Assembly (NCBI RefSeq): GCF_037911585.1 | Contig: NZ_JBAJNS010000001.1 | Coordinates: 2,293,001-2,357,000 of the forward strand | Length of the DNA: 64,000 nt | Direction of reading: 5' to 3' | DNA from: Streptomyces sp. GSL17-111 | GTDB taxonomy: Bacteria; Actinomycetota; Actinomycetes; Streptomycetales; Streptomycetaceae | Part shown: in pieces, positions 52,114 to 64,000 of the stretch | How the letters are laid out: each line of letters begins with the position of its first letter | Numbering within the stretch: position 1 is the stretch's first letter | The notes under the pieces: generated by a model | What the model saw: the letters and a program-made list of their open reading frames with translations, nothing else | What the model was told of the DNA's origin: nothing | Database searches by the model: none | Position numbers and translations under genes: made by a program

Positions 52114-52830
52114 ATGACGGTGATCAGAGGGGCCAGGGAGCGCGCGCGGAGTGACGTGACGGCGGCGATCAAGGAGGAGGCCCGGCGCCGGCTGGCCGCC
52201 GAGGGTGCCGCACGGCTCTCGCTGCGCGGCGTCGCACGGGAGCTGGGCATGGTCTCCTCGGCCCTCTACCGCTACTTCCCCAGCCGGGACGAGCTGCTGA
52301 CCGCGTTGATCATCGACGCCTACGACGCCGTCGGTGAGGCCGCCGAGCGCGCGCTGGACGCGGGGGCGGACGCCGGGCCCGTCGCCCGCTGGACGGCCGT
52401 CTGCCGGGCGGTGCGGGACTGGGCACTCGCGCATCCGCACGAGTACGCCCTCATCCACGGCTCGCCGGTGCCCGGCTACGCGGCGCCGCAGGCCACCGTG
52501 GGCCCGGCGTCCCGCGTCGGGCTGGCCCTGATCGCCGTGGTGGCCGACGCGCATGCGGCCGGGGCGCTGCGGACGTCCGGTCCGCCGGTGCCGGAGGCGG
52601 TGCTGCGCGACGTGGCGGACCTGCGCGAGCGGCTCGGCGTCCGGCTGCCCGGGCCCGTCCTGGCGGAGGCGGTGGCCGCCTGGTCACAGCTGTTCGGGCT
52701 GGTCGGCTTCGAGGTGTTCGGCCAGTATGAGCGGGTCATCGACGCCCGCGACGCGTTCTTCGACCACGCGGCCGCCCGGCTGGGGGGCACGGTCGGGCTG
52801 GTGGAGCCGGAGGGGGAGGCCGGACGCTGA
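52114..52830 (+). CDS. TetR-family transcriptional regulator
   Basis: A 238-residue repressor. Residues about 15-65 hold the HTH (AAIKEEARRRLAAEGAARLSLRGVARELGMVSSALYRYFPSRDELLTALI), with a TetR_C-type ligand domain (VARWTAVCRAVRDWALAHPHEYALIHGSPVPGY) that matches a common actinobacterial subfamily. It probably controls the divergent deazaflavin-dependent oxidoreductase and itself through the palindromes at 52012-52072. Confidence 0.92.
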   Translation: MTVIRGARERARSDVTAAIKEEARRRLAAEGAARLSLRGVARELGMVSSALYRYFPSRDELLTALIIDAYDAVGEAAERALDAGADAGPVARWTAVCRAVRDWALAHPHEYALIHGSPVPGYAAPQATVGPASRVGLALIAVVADAHAAGALRTSGPPVPEAVLRDVADLRERLGVRLPGPVLAEAVAAWSQLFGLVGFEVFGQYERVIDARDAFFDHAAARLGGTVGLVEPEGEAGR

Positions 52831-52839
52831 GCGCTGCCG

Positions 52840-53343
52840 TCAGGGGGCGGCGACCTTGGCGACGAAGTCGTCCAGGTTGGCCAGGGCACGCTCGACGCGC
52901 TGCTCCAGGGTGAGCGACTCCGTGTGCCGGACGAGGCGGCGGGCGGGCCGGCGGATGCCGCGCAGGTAGAGGGAGCACTTGAGGTCGGCGCAGAAGTACA
53001 GGCCGACGGAGTTGCCCGCCCGCCCGGCGGCTCCGGCGCGCGGGGCGACGAGGAGGCGCACGCCGGACAGGTCGTGGGCGGTGAGGCAGATCTGGCACAT
53101 GCTGGACTTGACGGTTCCGGCCGGCTGGCCGGAGGTGCCGCGCAGCAGGACGCCGACGGGCCCGTCGGCGCGGGGCAGGACGAGCAGGGAGCGCTGGGGG
53201 GCCGTCGGGTCCGTCCAGCCGAGGTAGTCCAGGTCGCCCCAGGGCGTTGCGGGGAAGTCCGTCGGGAGGCGCAGCCGGGACGCCTCGCCCTTGCTGCAGT
53301 TGATGAAGCTGGCCCGGACGGTCTTCTCGGTGAGGGGTTCCAT
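52840..53343 (-). CDS. FBP (FusB-type) EF-G-binding zinc-finger protein
   Basis: A 167-residue protein of the FBP C-terminal treble-clef family. The zinc site is CQIC and CADLKC, in a domain with FINCSKGEASRLRLP and LGWTDPTAPQRSLLVLPRADGPVGVLLR. Homologues such as FusB bind EF-G and rescue translation from fusidic acid; intrinsic actinobacterial versions may play a similar housekeeping role. ATG 53343; an in-frame TTG 3 codons upstream is the alternative. Confidence 0.82.
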   Translation of the reverse strand: MEPLTEKTVRASFINCSKGEASRLRLPTDFPATPWGDLDYLGWTDPTAPQRSLLVLPRADGPVGVLLRGTSGQPAGTVKSSMCQICLTAHDLSGVRLLVAPRAGAAGRAGNSVGLYFCADLKCSLYLRGIRRPARRLVRHTESLTLEQRVERALANLDDFVAKVAAP

Positions 53344-53431
53344 GTAAGGCAAAGCTATCCGCGGGCCCGCCCGTTGTCCTGCGGTTTTTCGGGCGGCGGC
53401 CGGCCAAAGCGGTGGCCGGCCCGCGCGGTGG

Positions 53432-53782
53432 TCAGGCGTCGCGGTGGCTGACGACGTTGACCACGCGCCCCTCGGGGTCGCGGGTGAAGAAGCGGCGCAC
53501 GCCCCAGGGCTCGTCGGTCAGCGGGTGGACGATCTCGGCCCCGGAGGCCAGGACGGCGGCGTGGACGGCGTCGACGTCGTCCACCTCGATGCTGAGGTCG
53601 GGGACGACGGGCGCCGTCTCCTCCCGGATGAAGAGGAGCTGGGCCGTGGGGTTGGACGGGGAGGCCAGGGCCATGACCCAGCCCAGGTTCATGACCTCCT
53701 CCAGGCCGAGGAGGCCGTAGAAGTCGCGGTTCTCGGCCAGGGCATGGGTGTGGGCGTCGGGGACGACGCGGCGGACGGTCAT
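53432..53782 (-). CDS. VOC/glyoxalase-fold protein
   Basis: A 116-residue single-domain protein ([55 protein letters not shown]...VDDVDAVHAAVLASGAEIVHPLTDEPWGVRRFFTRDPEGRVVNVVSH). VxDVDAxHAA and DPEGRVVNV are typical of the glyoxalase/bleomycin resistance family. ATG 53782 overlaps the upstream yccF gene by four bases. Substrate unknown. Confidence 0.88.
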   Translation of the reverse strand: MTVRRVVPDAHTHALAENRDFYGLLGLEEVMNLGWVMALASPSNPTAQLLFIREETAPVVPDLSIEVDDVDAVHAAVLASGAEIVHPLTDEPWGVRRFFTRDPEGRVVNVVSHRDA

Positions 53783-54177
53783 CGGAGTGCGTACCCCCGG
53801 GGTGCGTCGGAGCGGACGATCTCGCGGCCGAGCGGCATCAGCGAGACGGGCACCAGCTTGAAGTTGGCGATGCCGAACGGGATGCCGATGATCGTGAGAC
53901 AGAACACGACGCCGGTGGCGATGTGCCCGAGGGCCAGCCACCAGCCGGCCAGGACGAGCCACAGGATGTTGCCGACGAGGGAGCCCGCGCCCGCGTCACG
54001 CCGTTCGACCACGGAGTAGCCGAAGGGCCAGAGCGCGTAGACGCCGATACGGAAGGACGCGATGCCGAAGGGGATGCCGATGACGGTGATGCACAGGAGC
54101 ACGCCCGCCGCGAGGTAGCCCAGGAAGAGCCAGAAGCCGACGAGCACCAGCCAGATGACGTTCAGAATCGTCTTCAC
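53779..54177 (-). CDS. YccF-family membrane protein
   Basis: A 132-residue YccF protein with two repeats of a transmembrane-pair motif: [39 protein letters not shown] and [39 protein letters not shown]. Function unknown. Overlaps by four bases both the htpX stop and the next start, so the three genes form an operon. Confidence 0.9.
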   Translation of the reverse strand: MKTILNVIWLVLVGFWLFLGYLAAGVLLCITVIGIPFGIASFRIGVYALWPFGYSVVERRDAGAGSLVGNILWLVLAGWWLALGHIATGVVFCLTIIGIPFGIANFKLVPVSLMPLGREIVRSDAPRGYALR

Positions 54178-55037
54178 GGCGTCCAGCCTGCCATGCGTTC
54201 GAGCCGTGCGATGCGTTCGTCCATCGGGGGGTGCGTGGAGAAGAGCCGGGAGAGCCCCTCACCGGGCCGGAACGGGTTGGCGATCATGAGGTGGCTGGAC
54301 GTCTCCAGCCGGGGCTCGGGGGGCAGCGGCAGCCGCTTGGTGCCCGCGTCGAGCTTGCGCAGGGCGGAGGCGAGGGCCAGCGGGTCACCGGTGAGCTGCG
54401 CCCCGTCGGCGTCGGCCTCGAACTCGCGGGAGCGGCTGACGGCGAGGCGGATCACGGAGGCGGCGAGGGGCCCGAGGATCATGAGCATCAGCATGCCGAC
54501 GAGGCCGGGGCCCTCGTCGTCGTCGGTGCGGCCGAAGGGGATGAGCCAGGCGAAGTTGGCCAGGAAGACGACGACGGAGGCCAGCGCCCCGGCGACGGAG
54601 GCGATGAGGATGTCCCGGTTGTGGACGTGGCTCAGCTCGTGCGCGAGGACGCCGCGCAGCTCGCGTTCGTCGAGGAGGCTCAGGATGCCCTCGGTGCAGC
54701 AGACGGCGGCGTTGCGCGGGGTGCGTCCGGTGGCGAACGCGTTGGGGGCCTGGGTGGGTGAGACGTACAGCCGGGGCATGGGCCGACGCGCGGCGGTGGA
54801 GAGCTCGCGGACGATGCGGTAGAGCTGGGGCGCCTGGAACTCGCTGACGGGGCGGGCGCGCATGGCCCGCAGGGCGAGCCGGTCGCTGTTCCAGTAGGCG
54901 TAGGCGTTCGTGCCGAGCGCCACGAGGACGGCGACGAGCAGGCCGGTGCGGCCGAAGAAGCCGCCGACGACGACGATCAGCGCGGACAGCGACCCCAGCA
55001 GCAGGGCGGTCCTCAGGCCGTTGTTGCGGCGGTGCAC
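54174..55037 (-). CDS. htpX: HtpX-type membrane zinc metalloprotease
   Basis: A 287-residue M48 protease. Transmembrane segments flank a cytoplasmic catalytic site HELSH (H133, E134, H137) in [18 protein letters not shown], with the third ligand Glu in [15 protein letters not shown]. It degrades misfolded membrane proteins. GTG 55037 was chosen because GGAGGG lies upstream and MHRRNNGLR is the usual HtpX N-terminus. Confidence 0.93.
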   Translation of the reverse strand: MHRRNNGLRTALLLGSLSALIVVVGGFFGRTGLLVAVLVALGTNAYAYWNSDRLALRAMRARPVSEFQAPQLYRIVRELSTAARRPMPRLYVSPTQAPNAFATGRTPRNAAVCCTEGILSLLDERELRGVLAHELSHVHNRDILIASVAGALASVVVFLANFAWLIPFGRTDDDEGPGLVGMLMLMILGPLAASVIRLAVSRSREFEADADGAQLTGDPLALASALRKLDAGTKRLPLPPEPRLETSSHLMIANPFRPGEGLSRLFSTHPPMDERIARLERMAGWTP

Positions 55038-55181
55038 GGTACGCCCTCCAGGTGGTGCAGCAGGGGAGCGCCTCGCTCCGGTGGTCCGTCCACCTTCCAG
55101 TGGAACCTCCCGGAGGGGACAACGCGAGGCGCCGTCCACGGGTTCCCGCCGGTGGGCGGGGTGCTGAACCGATCCGGCGGG

Positions 55182-56768
55182 TTACAGGAGGGAGCCGGAG
55201 ACGAAGCGCAGGACGAGCTGCGGCGCACCGGAGAGGACGACGCCCGCGACGGCGGTCACCGCCAGGGCGACGCCGATGGGTGCCGGGAGGCTGATCCGGG
55301 CGGGGGTGCCCACGGGGGCGCGGAACAGGAGGGCCGTCCAGCGGAGGTAGTAGACGAGGCCGATGACGACGTTGACGGCCATGACGACGGCGAGCTGGCC
55401 CAGCCCGGCGTCGACGGCCGCCGCGAAGACGCTGACCTTGGCGAACAGGCCGATGACGCCCGGCGGCAGCCCGGCCAGGCAGAGCAGGAAGAACGCGAGG
55501 GCGAGGGCGGTCGCCGGGTGGGCGGCGTAGAGGCCGCGGAAGTCGGCCACGCGGGTGCCGCCGTCCGTGCCGGGCCGCCCGCCCGCGCGCGGGGCGCGGT
55601 GCAGGCGCAGGACGACGGCGAAGGCGCCGAGGTTCACGACGGCGTACATGAGGGCGTAGGCGACGGTGGCGCCCACGGCCCGCCCGGGGTCGTCGCTGTA
55701 GGCGGCCGAGGCGATGGGCACCAGGAGGTAGCCGGCCTGGGCGACGGACGACCAGGCCAGCAGCCGTACCGCGCTGTGCGGGGCGTCGGGGCGCTGCCGC
55801 AGCGCGCCCACGTTGCCGACGGTCATGGTGAGTGCGGCCAGCACGCCGACGACCGGGCCCCAGGTGCTGGCGTAGGCGGGGAAGGCGTAGAGGGTGACGA
55901 GGATGAGACCGGAGAACCCGGCGGCCTTGCCGATGACGGACAGGTAGGCGGCGACGGGCACGGGCGCGCCGACGTAGGTCTCCGGCACCCAGAAGTGGTA
56001 GGGCACGGCGGCCGTCTTGAAGGCGAAGCCGACGAGGGTCAGGACGATTCCGGCGGGGACGAGCACGGTGAGCCGGGGGTCGACGTCGGTCAGGCTCTGG
56101 GCGACGGTCCGCAGGTGGAGGCTGCCGGTGGCGGCGTAGACGAAGCTGATGCCGAGCAGGCTGACGGCGGTGGCCGTGACGGAGGACAGGAAGAACTTCA
56201 GCGCGGCCTCGGACGCCTTCCGGTCCTCGCGGCGCAGGGCGATCAGCGCGAAGACGGGCAGCGAGGCGACTTCGAGGGCGACGACGAGCGTGGCCAGGTC
56301 GCGGGCGGCGGGCAGCAGCGCGGCGCCCGCGACCGAGGCGAGCAGCAGGAACCAGTACTCGCCGGGCGGAAGCTTGCTGTCGGCGACGGTCGTCACGGAG
56401 AGCAGGGCGGTGAGCAGCGCGCCGCCGAGGACGAGGAGCTGGATCGCCAGCGCGAAGCCGTCGGCGGTGTAGCTGCACGCGGCGGCGTCGGTGGTGAGGC
56501 AGAACGTGGAGCGGTCCTCGCCGATCAGCGGCAGCAGGGAGAGCATGGCGAGGGCGAGGCCCGCGACGGCGGCCCAGCCGAGCAGCGGCTTGCGCCGCTC
56601 GGGCAGGAAGAGGTCGGCCAGGAGGAGGAGCAGGGCGACGGCGGCGGTGACGGCGACGGGGGCGAGCGCGACCCAGTCGACCGACTGCACCAGGTCCGCG
56701 GCGAGCGCGGTGACGTCCCCCGGGTGCGCCGACGCGGCGGGCGGGGCGGGGGCGGCGGTCTCGGTCAT
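55182..56768 (-). CDS. nuoN: NADH-quinone oxidoreductase subunit N (second cluster)
   Basis: A 528-residue antiporter-like subunit with about 14 transmembrane helices. Key residues are visible: the Glu in ALEVASLPVFALIALRRED, the Lys in ALKFFLSSVTAT and the broken-helix regions FAFKTAAVPYHFWVPETYVGAPVPVAAYLS and GLPPGVIGLFAKVSVFAAA. ATG 56768 overlaps the nuoM stop by four bases. Confidence 0.94.
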   Translation of the reverse strand: MTETAAPAPPAASAHPGDVTALAADLVQSVDWVALAPVAVTAAVALLLLLADLFLPERRKPLLGWAAVAGLALAMLSLLPLIGEDRSTFCLTTDAAACSYTADGFALAIQLLVLGGALLTALLSVTTVADSKLPPGEYWFLLLASVAGAALLPAARDLATLVVALEVASLPVFALIALRREDRKASEAALKFFLSSVTATAVSLLGISFVYAATGSLHLRTVAQSLTDVDPRLTVLVPAGIVLTLVGFAFKTAAVPYHFWVPETYVGAPVPVAAYLSVIGKAAGFSGLILVTLYAFPAYASTWGPVVGVLAALTMTVGNVGALRQRPDAPHSAVRLLAWSSVAQAGYLLVPIASAAYSDDPGRAVGATVAYALMYAVVNLGAFAVVLRLHRAPRAGGRPGTDGGTRVADFRGLYAAHPATALALAFFLLCLAGLPPGVIGLFAKVSVFAAAVDAGLGQLAVVMAVNVVIGLVYYLRWTALLFRAPVGTPARISLPAPIGVALAVTAVAGVVLSGAPQLVLRFVSGSLL

Positions 56769-58351
56769 CGGCTGACTCCCGGCAGGAGGTTCTGCACGGC
56801 CGGGTCGGTGAGCCCGAGGAGGAGCGCGGGCCACAGTCCGGCCAGGACGGTGAGGACGACGAGCGGCGTCCAGGCGGCGAACTCGTAGCCGCGGACGTCC
56901 GGGAGCGCGGCGGTGTCCGGCTGCCGTTCGCCCATGCAGACGCGCCGGACGACGAGCAGCAGGTAGGCGGCGGTGAGCAGGGTGCCGAGGCCGCCGAGGG
57001 CCATGAAGACCAGGTAGGCGGGGCGGCTGAGCCCGTCGGCGGGGTGGTAGGCGCCGAGGAGGGCCAGCATCTCGCCCCAGAAGCCGGCGAGGCCGGGCAG
57101 CCCGAGGGAGGCGACGGCGCCGAAGGCGAGCAGCCCGCCGAAGCGCGGCGCGCGGCCGTAGAGCCCGGCGCCCCGGCCGCCTGCCGCCTGGGTGGCGAGG
57201 GCGTCGAGGTCGGTGGAGCCGGTGCGTTCCTTGAGGGCGCCGACGAGGAAGAAGAGCAGGCCGGTGATGAGGCCGTGGGCGACGTTGGCGAACAGGGCGC
57301 CGTTGACGCCCGTCCGGGTCAGGGTGGCGATGCCGAGGAGGACGAAGCCCATGTGGCCCACGGACGAGTAGGCGATGAGCCGCTTGAGGTCGCCCCCACC
57401 GCCCCGGCGGACGAGGGCCAGGCAGGCCAGGGAGCCGTAGAGGATGCCGACGACGGCGAAGGCCGCCAGGTAGGGGGCGAAGTAGGCGGCGCCCTCCGGG
57501 GCGGCGGGCAGCACGATGCGGACGAGCCCGTAGGTGCCCATCTTCAGCATGACGCCGGCCAGCAGGACCGATCCGACGGTGGGCGCGGCGGTGTGCGCGT
57601 CGGGGAGCCAGGTGTGCAGGGGCCACATCGGCGTCTTGACGGCGAAGCCGATACCGAGGGCGAGCACGGCGATGATCTGCGTGGTGCGGCCGATGCCGGA
57701 GCCGTTGTCAGAGGCGAGTGCCACCATGTCGAACGTGCCGGCCGTGAGGCCGACGAGCAGCAGCCCGAGCAGCATGACGACGGAACCGAGCAGCGTGTAG
57801 AGGATGAACTTCCAGGCCGCCCTGGCGCGGCCCTCGCCGCCCCAGCGGGCGATGAGGAAGTACATCGGGACGAGCACCATCTCGAAGGCGAGGAAGAACA
57901 GCACCAGGTCGAGGACGGCGAAGGTGGCGAGGGTGCCGGCCTCCAGGACGAGGAGGAGGGCGACGAACGCCGTGGGGGTCGGGCCCTTCGGCGGGTTCCG
58001 GTAGCTGTAGAGGGCGCAGAGGAACGTCAGCAGGGCGGTCAGGACGAGGAGGGGGAGCGAGATGCCGTCGACGCCGAGGTGGAGCCGGATGCCGAGGGCG
58101 GGGATCCAGGAGATATCGGTGCCGCCCTGGATGTCCTCCGCGCGGTCGTAGTCGAAGCCGGCGGCGAGGGCCAGGGCGGCGGCGAGGACGACGCCGGTGA
58201 CGGTCACGCCGTGCCGCAGCACGGCCTGCTCGGGGCTGCGGCCGCGCAGTCCGGGCGGGGCGGGCAGCAGGGCGGCCGCCGCGCCGAGCAGGGGCAGCGT
58301 GACGACGGCCGCCAGGAGGTACTGCAGCACGGTGTCGTTGAGGGTGATCAC
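56765..58351 (-). CDS. nuoM: NADH-quinone oxidoreductase subunit M (second cluster)
   Basis: A 528-residue antiporter-like subunit. The essential Glu is in AFEMVLVPMYFLIARWGGEGRARAAWKFILYTLLGS, and the second half keeps VKTPMWPLHTWLPDAHTAAPTVGSVLLAGVMLKMGTYGLVRI with LKRLIAYSSVGHMGFVLLG. It follows nuoL after a 3-base gap. Confidence 0.95.
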   Translation of the reverse strand: MITLNDTVLQYLLAAVVTLPLLGAAAALLPAPPGLRGRSPEQAVLRHGVTVTGVVLAAALALAAGFDYDRAEDIQGGTDISWIPALGIRLHLGVDGISLPLLVLTALLTFLCALYSYRNPPKGPTPTAFVALLLVLEAGTLATFAVLDLVLFFLAFEMVLVPMYFLIARWGGEGRARAAWKFILYTLLGSVVMLLGLLLVGLTAGTFDMVALASDNGSGIGRTTQIIAVLALGIGFAVKTPMWPLHTWLPDAHTAAPTVGSVLLAGVMLKMGTYGLVRIVLPAAPEGAAYFAPYLAAFAVVGILYGSLACLALVRRGGGGDLKRLIAYSSVGHMGFVLLGIATLTRTGVNGALFANVAHGLITGLLFFLVGALKERTGSTDLDALATQAAGGRGAGLYGRAPRFGGLLAFGAVASLGLPGLAGFWGEMLALLGAYHPADGLSRPAYLVFMALGGLGTLLTAAYLLLVVRRVCMGERQPDTAALPDVRGYEFAAWTPLVVLTVLAGLWPALLLGLTDPAVQNLLPGVSR

Positions 58352-58354
58352 GGC

Positions 58355-60522
<2,168 letters not shown>

Positions 60523-60526
<4 letters not shown>

Positions 60527-60897
60527 GCGGCGGCCTCCGCCTTGTCTGCGTCTGCTTCCGCGTCTGCGGCGGTGTCGGTGGGCGCGGGGGGCGGCTCGGC
60601 GAGGTCGCGGAGCTCGTCGACGTCGGAGCCGGCCCGGTTGCGGTAGACCTGCAGCACGATCGCGAGGCCGATGCCGATCTCGGCGGCGGCGATGGCGATG
60701 GTGAAGAGGGTGAGGCTCTGCCCGGCGCGCAGGGTGTCGCGCAGCCACACGTCGAAGGCGACGAGGTTCAGGTTGACGGCGTTGAGCATGAGCTCGACGG
60801 AGATCAGCACCAGGACGGCGTTGCGCCGGGCGAGGACCCCGTACAGGCCGATGCTGAAGAGCAGGGCGGCGAGCACGGCGGGGTAGACGAGATGCAT
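60523..60897 (-). CDS. nuoK: NADH-quinone oxidoreductase subunit K (second cluster)
   Basis: A 124-residue membrane subunit, longer than the usual ~100 residues by a C-terminal acidic/Ala tail ([27 protein letters not shown]). It has three transmembrane helices and conserved Glu in [20 protein letters not shown] and [22 protein letters not shown] 60897 shares a base with the nuoJ stop. Confidence 0.94.
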
Positions 60898-61469
60898 CAG
60901 CGCTCCTCCTCCGGCGCGGCGGCGTCCGGGGCGTCCTGGGAGTCCGGGCCGCTGCGGCGGCGGGAGACGACGATGGCGCCGACGAGGGCGGCGAGCAGCA
61001 GCAGGGAGAGGGCCTCGAAGGGCAGCACCCAGTGCCGGAACAGCGCCTCGCCGATGGCCTGCGTCGAGCCCTGCGGGGTGTCCAGGTCGATCCAGGCGGT
61101 GCGGAAGGCGTCCACGACGACGGTGACGAGCGTCGCGGCGGCGGCGAGGGCCACGGCGAGAGCGACCCAGCGGTTGCCGGAGTCCGCGTCGGGCGAGCGG
61201 CCGACGGGCGCCCGCGTGAGCATCAGCCCGAACAGCAGCAGGACGACGATCGAGCCGACGTAGATGAGGACCTGCACCCAGGCGACGAACTCGGCCGTGA
61301 GCAGCAGGTACTCCACCGCGATCCCGCCGAGCGCGACGACGAGCCACAGCGCGGCGTGCACCAGCTGTTTCGTGGTGACGGCGACGAGCGCGGCGCCGAG
61401 GGTGACGAGGCCGGTGAGGACGAAGGCGATCTCCACGCCGGTCGGGGACAGGAAGCCGGGAGCGTTCAC
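60897..61469 (-). CDS. nuoJ: NADH-quinone oxidoreductase subunit J (second cluster)
   Basis: A 190-residue membrane subunit with five transmembrane helices and the pi-bulge region [31 protein letters not shown]. It overlaps nuoK and nuoI. Confidence 0.94.
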   Translation of the reverse strand: MNAPGFLSPTGVEIAFVLTGLVTLGAALVAVTTKQLVHAALWLVVALGGIAVEYLLLTAEFVAWVQVLIYVGSIVVLLLFGLMLTRAPVGRSPDADSGNRWVALAVALAAAATLVTVVVDAFRTAWIDLDTPQGSTQAIGEALFRHWVLPFEALSLLLLAALVGAIVVSRRRSGPDSQDAPDAAAPEEER

Positions 61470-62068
61470 GCGCGCTCCCCCGCCCCGTCGCCGTCCCCGG
61501 ACTCCCCTGCCGGGGGCGCGTCGGACGCGGCGGCCTCAGCCGCCGCCTCGGCGGCGGCCAGCTTGTCGGCCGCCTTGCGGGCGGCGCCGAGCTCCTTGGG
61601 CTCCTCGGCGGCCGGGTCGAGCGGCGGCGGCTCGGGCACCGTCCACATCCACTCCCGCAGCTTGTCGCGCTCGTGGGTCAGCTCACGGATGTCCGTCTCG
61701 GCGTACTCGAACTCGGGCGACCAGAACAGCGCGTCGAACGGACACACCTCGATGCAGATCCCGCAGTACATGCACAGCGAGAAGTCGATCGCGAACCGGT
61801 CGAGCACGTTGCGGCTGCGTTCCCGGCCACCGGGAGCGGTGGCGGGGAGCGTCTCCTTGTGCGAGTCGATGTAGATGCACCAGTCCGGGCACTCGCGGGC
61901 GCAGAGCATGCAGACCGTGCAGTTCTCCTCGAAGAGGCCGATGACGCCGCGACTGCGCGCGGGCAGGTGCGGCTGCACGTCCGGGTAGTGCGCGGTGTGC
62001 GACCGGCGGGTCATCGTCTTCAGGGTGACGGCGAGGCCCTTGGCCAGGCCGGAGCCGGGGAGACCCAT
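61466..62068 (-). CDS. nuoI: NADH-quinone oxidoreductase subunit I (second cluster)
   Basis: A 200-residue peripheral subunit holding clusters N6a and N6b: [15 protein letters not shown] and [15 protein letters not shown] are full 4Fe-4S motifs. The C-terminal 60 residues are an Ala/Glu/Asp-rich extension ([22 protein letters not shown]) not seen in E. coli NuoI. The stop overlaps the start of nuoJ by four bases; its ATG at 62068 overlaps the nuoH stop. Confidence 0.95.
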   Translation of the reverse strand: MGLPGSGLAKGLAVTLKTMTRRSHTAHYPDVQPHLPARSRGVIGLFEENCTVCMLCARECPDWCIYIDSHKETLPATAPGGRERSRNVLDRFAIDFSLCMYCGICIEVCPFDALFWSPEFEYAETDIRELTHERDKLREWMWTVPEPPPLDPAAEEPKELGAARKAADKLAAAEAAAEAAASDAPPAGESGDGDGAGERA

Positions 62069-63027
62069 CAGGGGAACACCACCTTCACGACACCGGTGAC
62101 GGCGATCTGGAGCAGCGCGAGCGGCACCAGCACCGTCCAGGCGAACTTCTGGATCTGGTCGGCCCGCATCCGGGGCCAGGCGACGCGCATCCAGATCACC
62201 AGGAAACTGAGCGCGGCGGTCTTGAGCAGCATCCACAGCCAGCCGAGCTGGTCGGCGAACGGGCCGTGCCAGCCGCCGAGGAAGAGCACGGCCGTGAGCG
62301 CCGAGACGACGACGATGCCCGCGTACTCGGCGAGCATGAACAGCGCGAAGCGCAGGCCGCCGTACTCGGTGAGCGGGCCGAAGATGATCTCCTCGGGGGC
62401 GAGCGGCGCGTCGAAGGGCGGGCGGTGCAGCTCGGCGACCCCGGCGGTGAAGAAGACGAAGGCGCCGATCAGCTGCCACGGCAGCCACCACCACTCCCAC
62501 GTGTCCAGGATGCCGGGCAGGGAGAGCGTTCCGGCGGCCATGGCGACGGAGGCGGCCGACAGGAGCAGCGGCAGTTCGTAGGCCATCAGCTGGGCGGCGG
62601 TGCGCAGGCCGCCGAGCAGGCTGTACTTGTTGGCCGAGGCCCAGCCGCCCATGAGCTGGCCGAGCACGCCCACGCCGAGGACGGCGAGGACGAAGAAGAT
62701 GCCCGCGTCGATGGCCTGCCCGACCCCACCGTTGGGCGCGACGGGGATGGCGACGAGCACCAGCAGGTAGGGGACGAGGGCCACGGCCGGGGCGAGCTGG
62801 AAGATCCTCCGGTCCGCCTCGGTCGGGACGACGTCCTCCTTCTGGGCGAACTTGACGCCGTCGGCGACGAGCTGGGCCCAGCCGTGGAAGCCGCCCGCGT
62901 ACATCGGGCCCACCCGGCCCTGCATGTGGGCCATGACCTTGTGCTCGGCCTGGCCCACGAGGAGCGGGAGGGTGAGGAAGGCGAGGAGGACGGCGGCGAG
63001 CCGCCACGCGACGTCGAGGAAGTCCAT
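62068..63027 (-). CDS. nuoH: NADH-quinone oxidoreductase subunit H (second cluster)
   Basis: A 319-residue quinone-binding membrane subunit ([91 protein letters not shown]). It directly follows nuoC with a shared base, so no nuoD, E, F or G is present between them. Confidence 0.95.
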   Translation of the reverse strand: MDFLDVAWRLAAVLLAFLTLPLLVGQAEHKVMAHMQGRVGPMYAGGFHGWAQLVADGVKFAQKEDVVPTEADRRIFQLAPAVALVPYLLVLVAIPVAPNGGVGQAIDAGIFFVLAVLGVGVLGQLMGGWASANKYSLLGGLRTAAQLMAYELPLLLSAASVAMAAGTLSLPGILDTWEWWWLPWQLIGAFVFFTAGVAELHRPPFDAPLAPEEIIFGPLTEYGGLRFALFMLAEYAGIVVVSALTAVLFLGGWHGPFADQLGWLWMLLKTAALSFLVIWMRVAWPRMRADQIQKFAWTVLVPLALLQIAVTGVVKVVFP

Positions 63028-63974
63028 TACGGGGTGCCCTCCTCTCCGTCGGTCCCGGTCCCGCGCCGGTCGGCGTCGGTCCGGTCGGGCTCGGCGGGGC
63101 CGGGCTCGGTCGGGCCGGGGTCGTCGCCGCGCGACTCGGGGGCGGGCTCCTGCGGCGGCTGCTCGCGCCACGGCACGTCGGCGGCGCGCGCCCGGCGCGG
63201 CGCGGCGGGCGTCCCGGTGGCGGGCGTCCCGGTGGCCGGGGTGTCGGCCGTCGGCGTCTCCGCGCCGGTGGTGGCGCGCTGGCTGGCGGAGCCCGCCGAG
63301 GCGGTGCGGGTACGGCGGGGCGGACGGTCGCCCGCCGCCGCGCGGCCCCGTGCGGGCCGGGCCGGGGCCGGGGGCAGCTGGCCCTTGAGCGGTCCCCACT
63401 CGTTGGGGTCGGGGACGCCGGGCGGGAGCATCTGACGGCGCTTGGGCCCGCCGTGCCCGGCTGCGGACTCCCCCGGCTCCTTCGCGCCGGGCCACGCCTT
63501 GGCGACGCGGGCGGCCAGCACGAAGTCCTTGCGCAGCGGGTGGCCCTCGAAGGTGTCGGGCAGCAGCAGCGGCGTCAGCCCGGGGTGGCCGGTGAAGTCG
63601 ACGCCGAACATCTCGTGCGTCTCGCGCTCGTGCCACCCGGCCCCGGGGTAGACGCCGGTGGCCGACGGCAGGGCGGGCGCGTCGTGCGGGACGGTGGTGC
63701 GCAGCACCAGCCGCCGGACGCCGCCTGCGGCCTCGGCGCCGCCGGGCGCGGGCAGGGCGACGAGGTGGGCGCAGACGAGGAAGCCGGTGCCGGGCTCGTC
63801 GACGGCGCTGAGCCAGTCGAAGTAGGTGCAGCCCAGGGAGTCGCGGGCGGTCTCCAGCGCGGGGAGCCACCCGGCGGCGGGGACGTCGACGGTCAGCAGA
63901 CCGAAGGCCTCCTCGGCGCGCGCCTCGGGGCCGAAGAGCTCCTCGGCCGGACGCGGCAGCCATGCGGTGGTCAT
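63027..63974 (-). CDS. nuoC: NADH-quinone oxidoreductase subunit C (second cluster)
   Basis: A 315-residue protein. Residues about 1-170 match NuoC ([73 protein letters not shown]). The remaining ~140 residues are a Pro/Ala/Thr/Arg-rich low-complexity tail including an imperfect [14 protein letters not shown] repeat. The stop touches nuoH. ATG 63974 overlaps the stop of the gene upstream. Confidence 0.9.
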   Translation of the reverse strand: MTTAWLPRPAEELFGPEARAEEAFGLLTVDVPAAGWLPALETARDSLGCTYFDWLSAVDEPGTGFLVCAHLVALPAPGGAEAAGGVRRLVLRTTVPHDAPALPSATGVYPGAGWHERETHEMFGVDFTGHPGLTPLLLPDTFEGHPLRKDFVLAARVAKAWPGAKEPGESAAGHGGPKRRQMLPPGVPDPNEWGPLKGQLPPAPARPARGRAAAGDRPPRRTRTASAGSASQRATTGAETPTADTPATGTPATGTPAAPRRARAADVPWREQPPQEPAPESRGDDPGPTEPGPAEPDRTDADRRGTGTDGEEGTP

Positions 63975-64000
63975 CGTCCGCCCTCCTCGACGTCCCCGGT
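63971..64000 (-). CDS. C-terminal end of the upstream nuo gene, partial
   Basis: Only ten codons are visible: TGDVEEGGR then TGA, overlapping nuoC by the usual four bases (ATGA). By gene order in streptomycete second nuo clusters this should be nuoB, but ten codons cannot confirm it. Confidence 0.4.
   Translation of the reverse strand, partial: TGDVEEGGR

Overview
The window is chromosomal DNA of a Streptomyces or a very close relative. GC content is very high, GTG starts are frequent, genes overlap by ATGA/GTGA, and the gene order is one I recognise from the Streptomyces core. Reading from right to left it runs: partial second complex I cluster, htpX, yajQ, tRNA-Tyr, [integrated element], tRNA-Thr, tRNA-Met, rpmG, two MaoC-type hydratase genes, murB, add, an aminotransferase, tRNA-Trp, secE, nusG, rplK, rplA, rplJ, rplL, rpoB, rpoC, rpsL, rpsG, fusA, tuf. 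No frame here shows an interruption of a core gene.

1-7.7 kb is accessory chromosome. It holds a truncated unknown gene, a RibD/DHFR-family protein, a large secreted alpha-amylase with two starch-binding modules, an ArsR regulator divergent from a short-chain dehydrogenase, a DUF2267 protein, and a Phd-like antitoxin with a PIN toxin. 7.8-26.7 kb is the minus-strand information-processing block (tuf, fusA, rpsG, rpsL, rpoC, rpoB, rplL, rplJ, a lipoprotein, rplA, rplK, nusG, secE), separated by strong terminator hairpins. 26.8-34.8 kb holds three tRNA genes, amino acid, purine and cell-wall genes, rpmG and several small enzymes.

34,872-50,805 is a 15.9-kb integrative conjugative element of the actinomycete type (AICE), inserted in a tRNA-Tyr gene and bounded by perfect 61-bp direct repeats. 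This is the site I remember for SLP1 of S. coelicolor. The element carries int and xis, a DnaB-N/DUF3987 replication protein beside an array of GGGCGGTAAG-type iterons, a TraB/FtsK-type DNA pump followed by palindromic CTAGCGG repeats (candidate clt), a GntR repressor resembling KorSA, and small transfer-associated membrane proteins. A translationally coupled operon encodes a GGDEF diguanylate cyclase, a DUF2637 protein and a cytosine-5 DNA methyltransferase whose middle third appears frame-shifted. A 1.13-kb IS630-type insertion has split a regulator gene, and an AT-richer HTH protein sits at the left edge as possible cargo.

The most unusual observation is a set of three hairpins in the element, each just upstream of one of its operons (the diguanylate cyclase operon, traB and the replication gene). 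Their stems differ completely in sequence but keep pairing. They present a 19-nt loop whose 13-nt core follows CCGRCCAARGMAC at the same offset in all three. I cannot assign this to an RNA family I know; it looks like a shared leader RNA controlling the element's operons.

50.8-64 kb returns to the chromosome: YajQ, a deazaflavin-dependent oxidoreductase divergent from a TetR gene with clear palindromic operators, an FBP/FusB-type zinc-finger protein, a glyoxalase-fold protein, YccF, HtpX, and a tightly overlapping nuoC-H-I-J-K-L-M-N cluster that has no nuoD, E, F or G between C and H.
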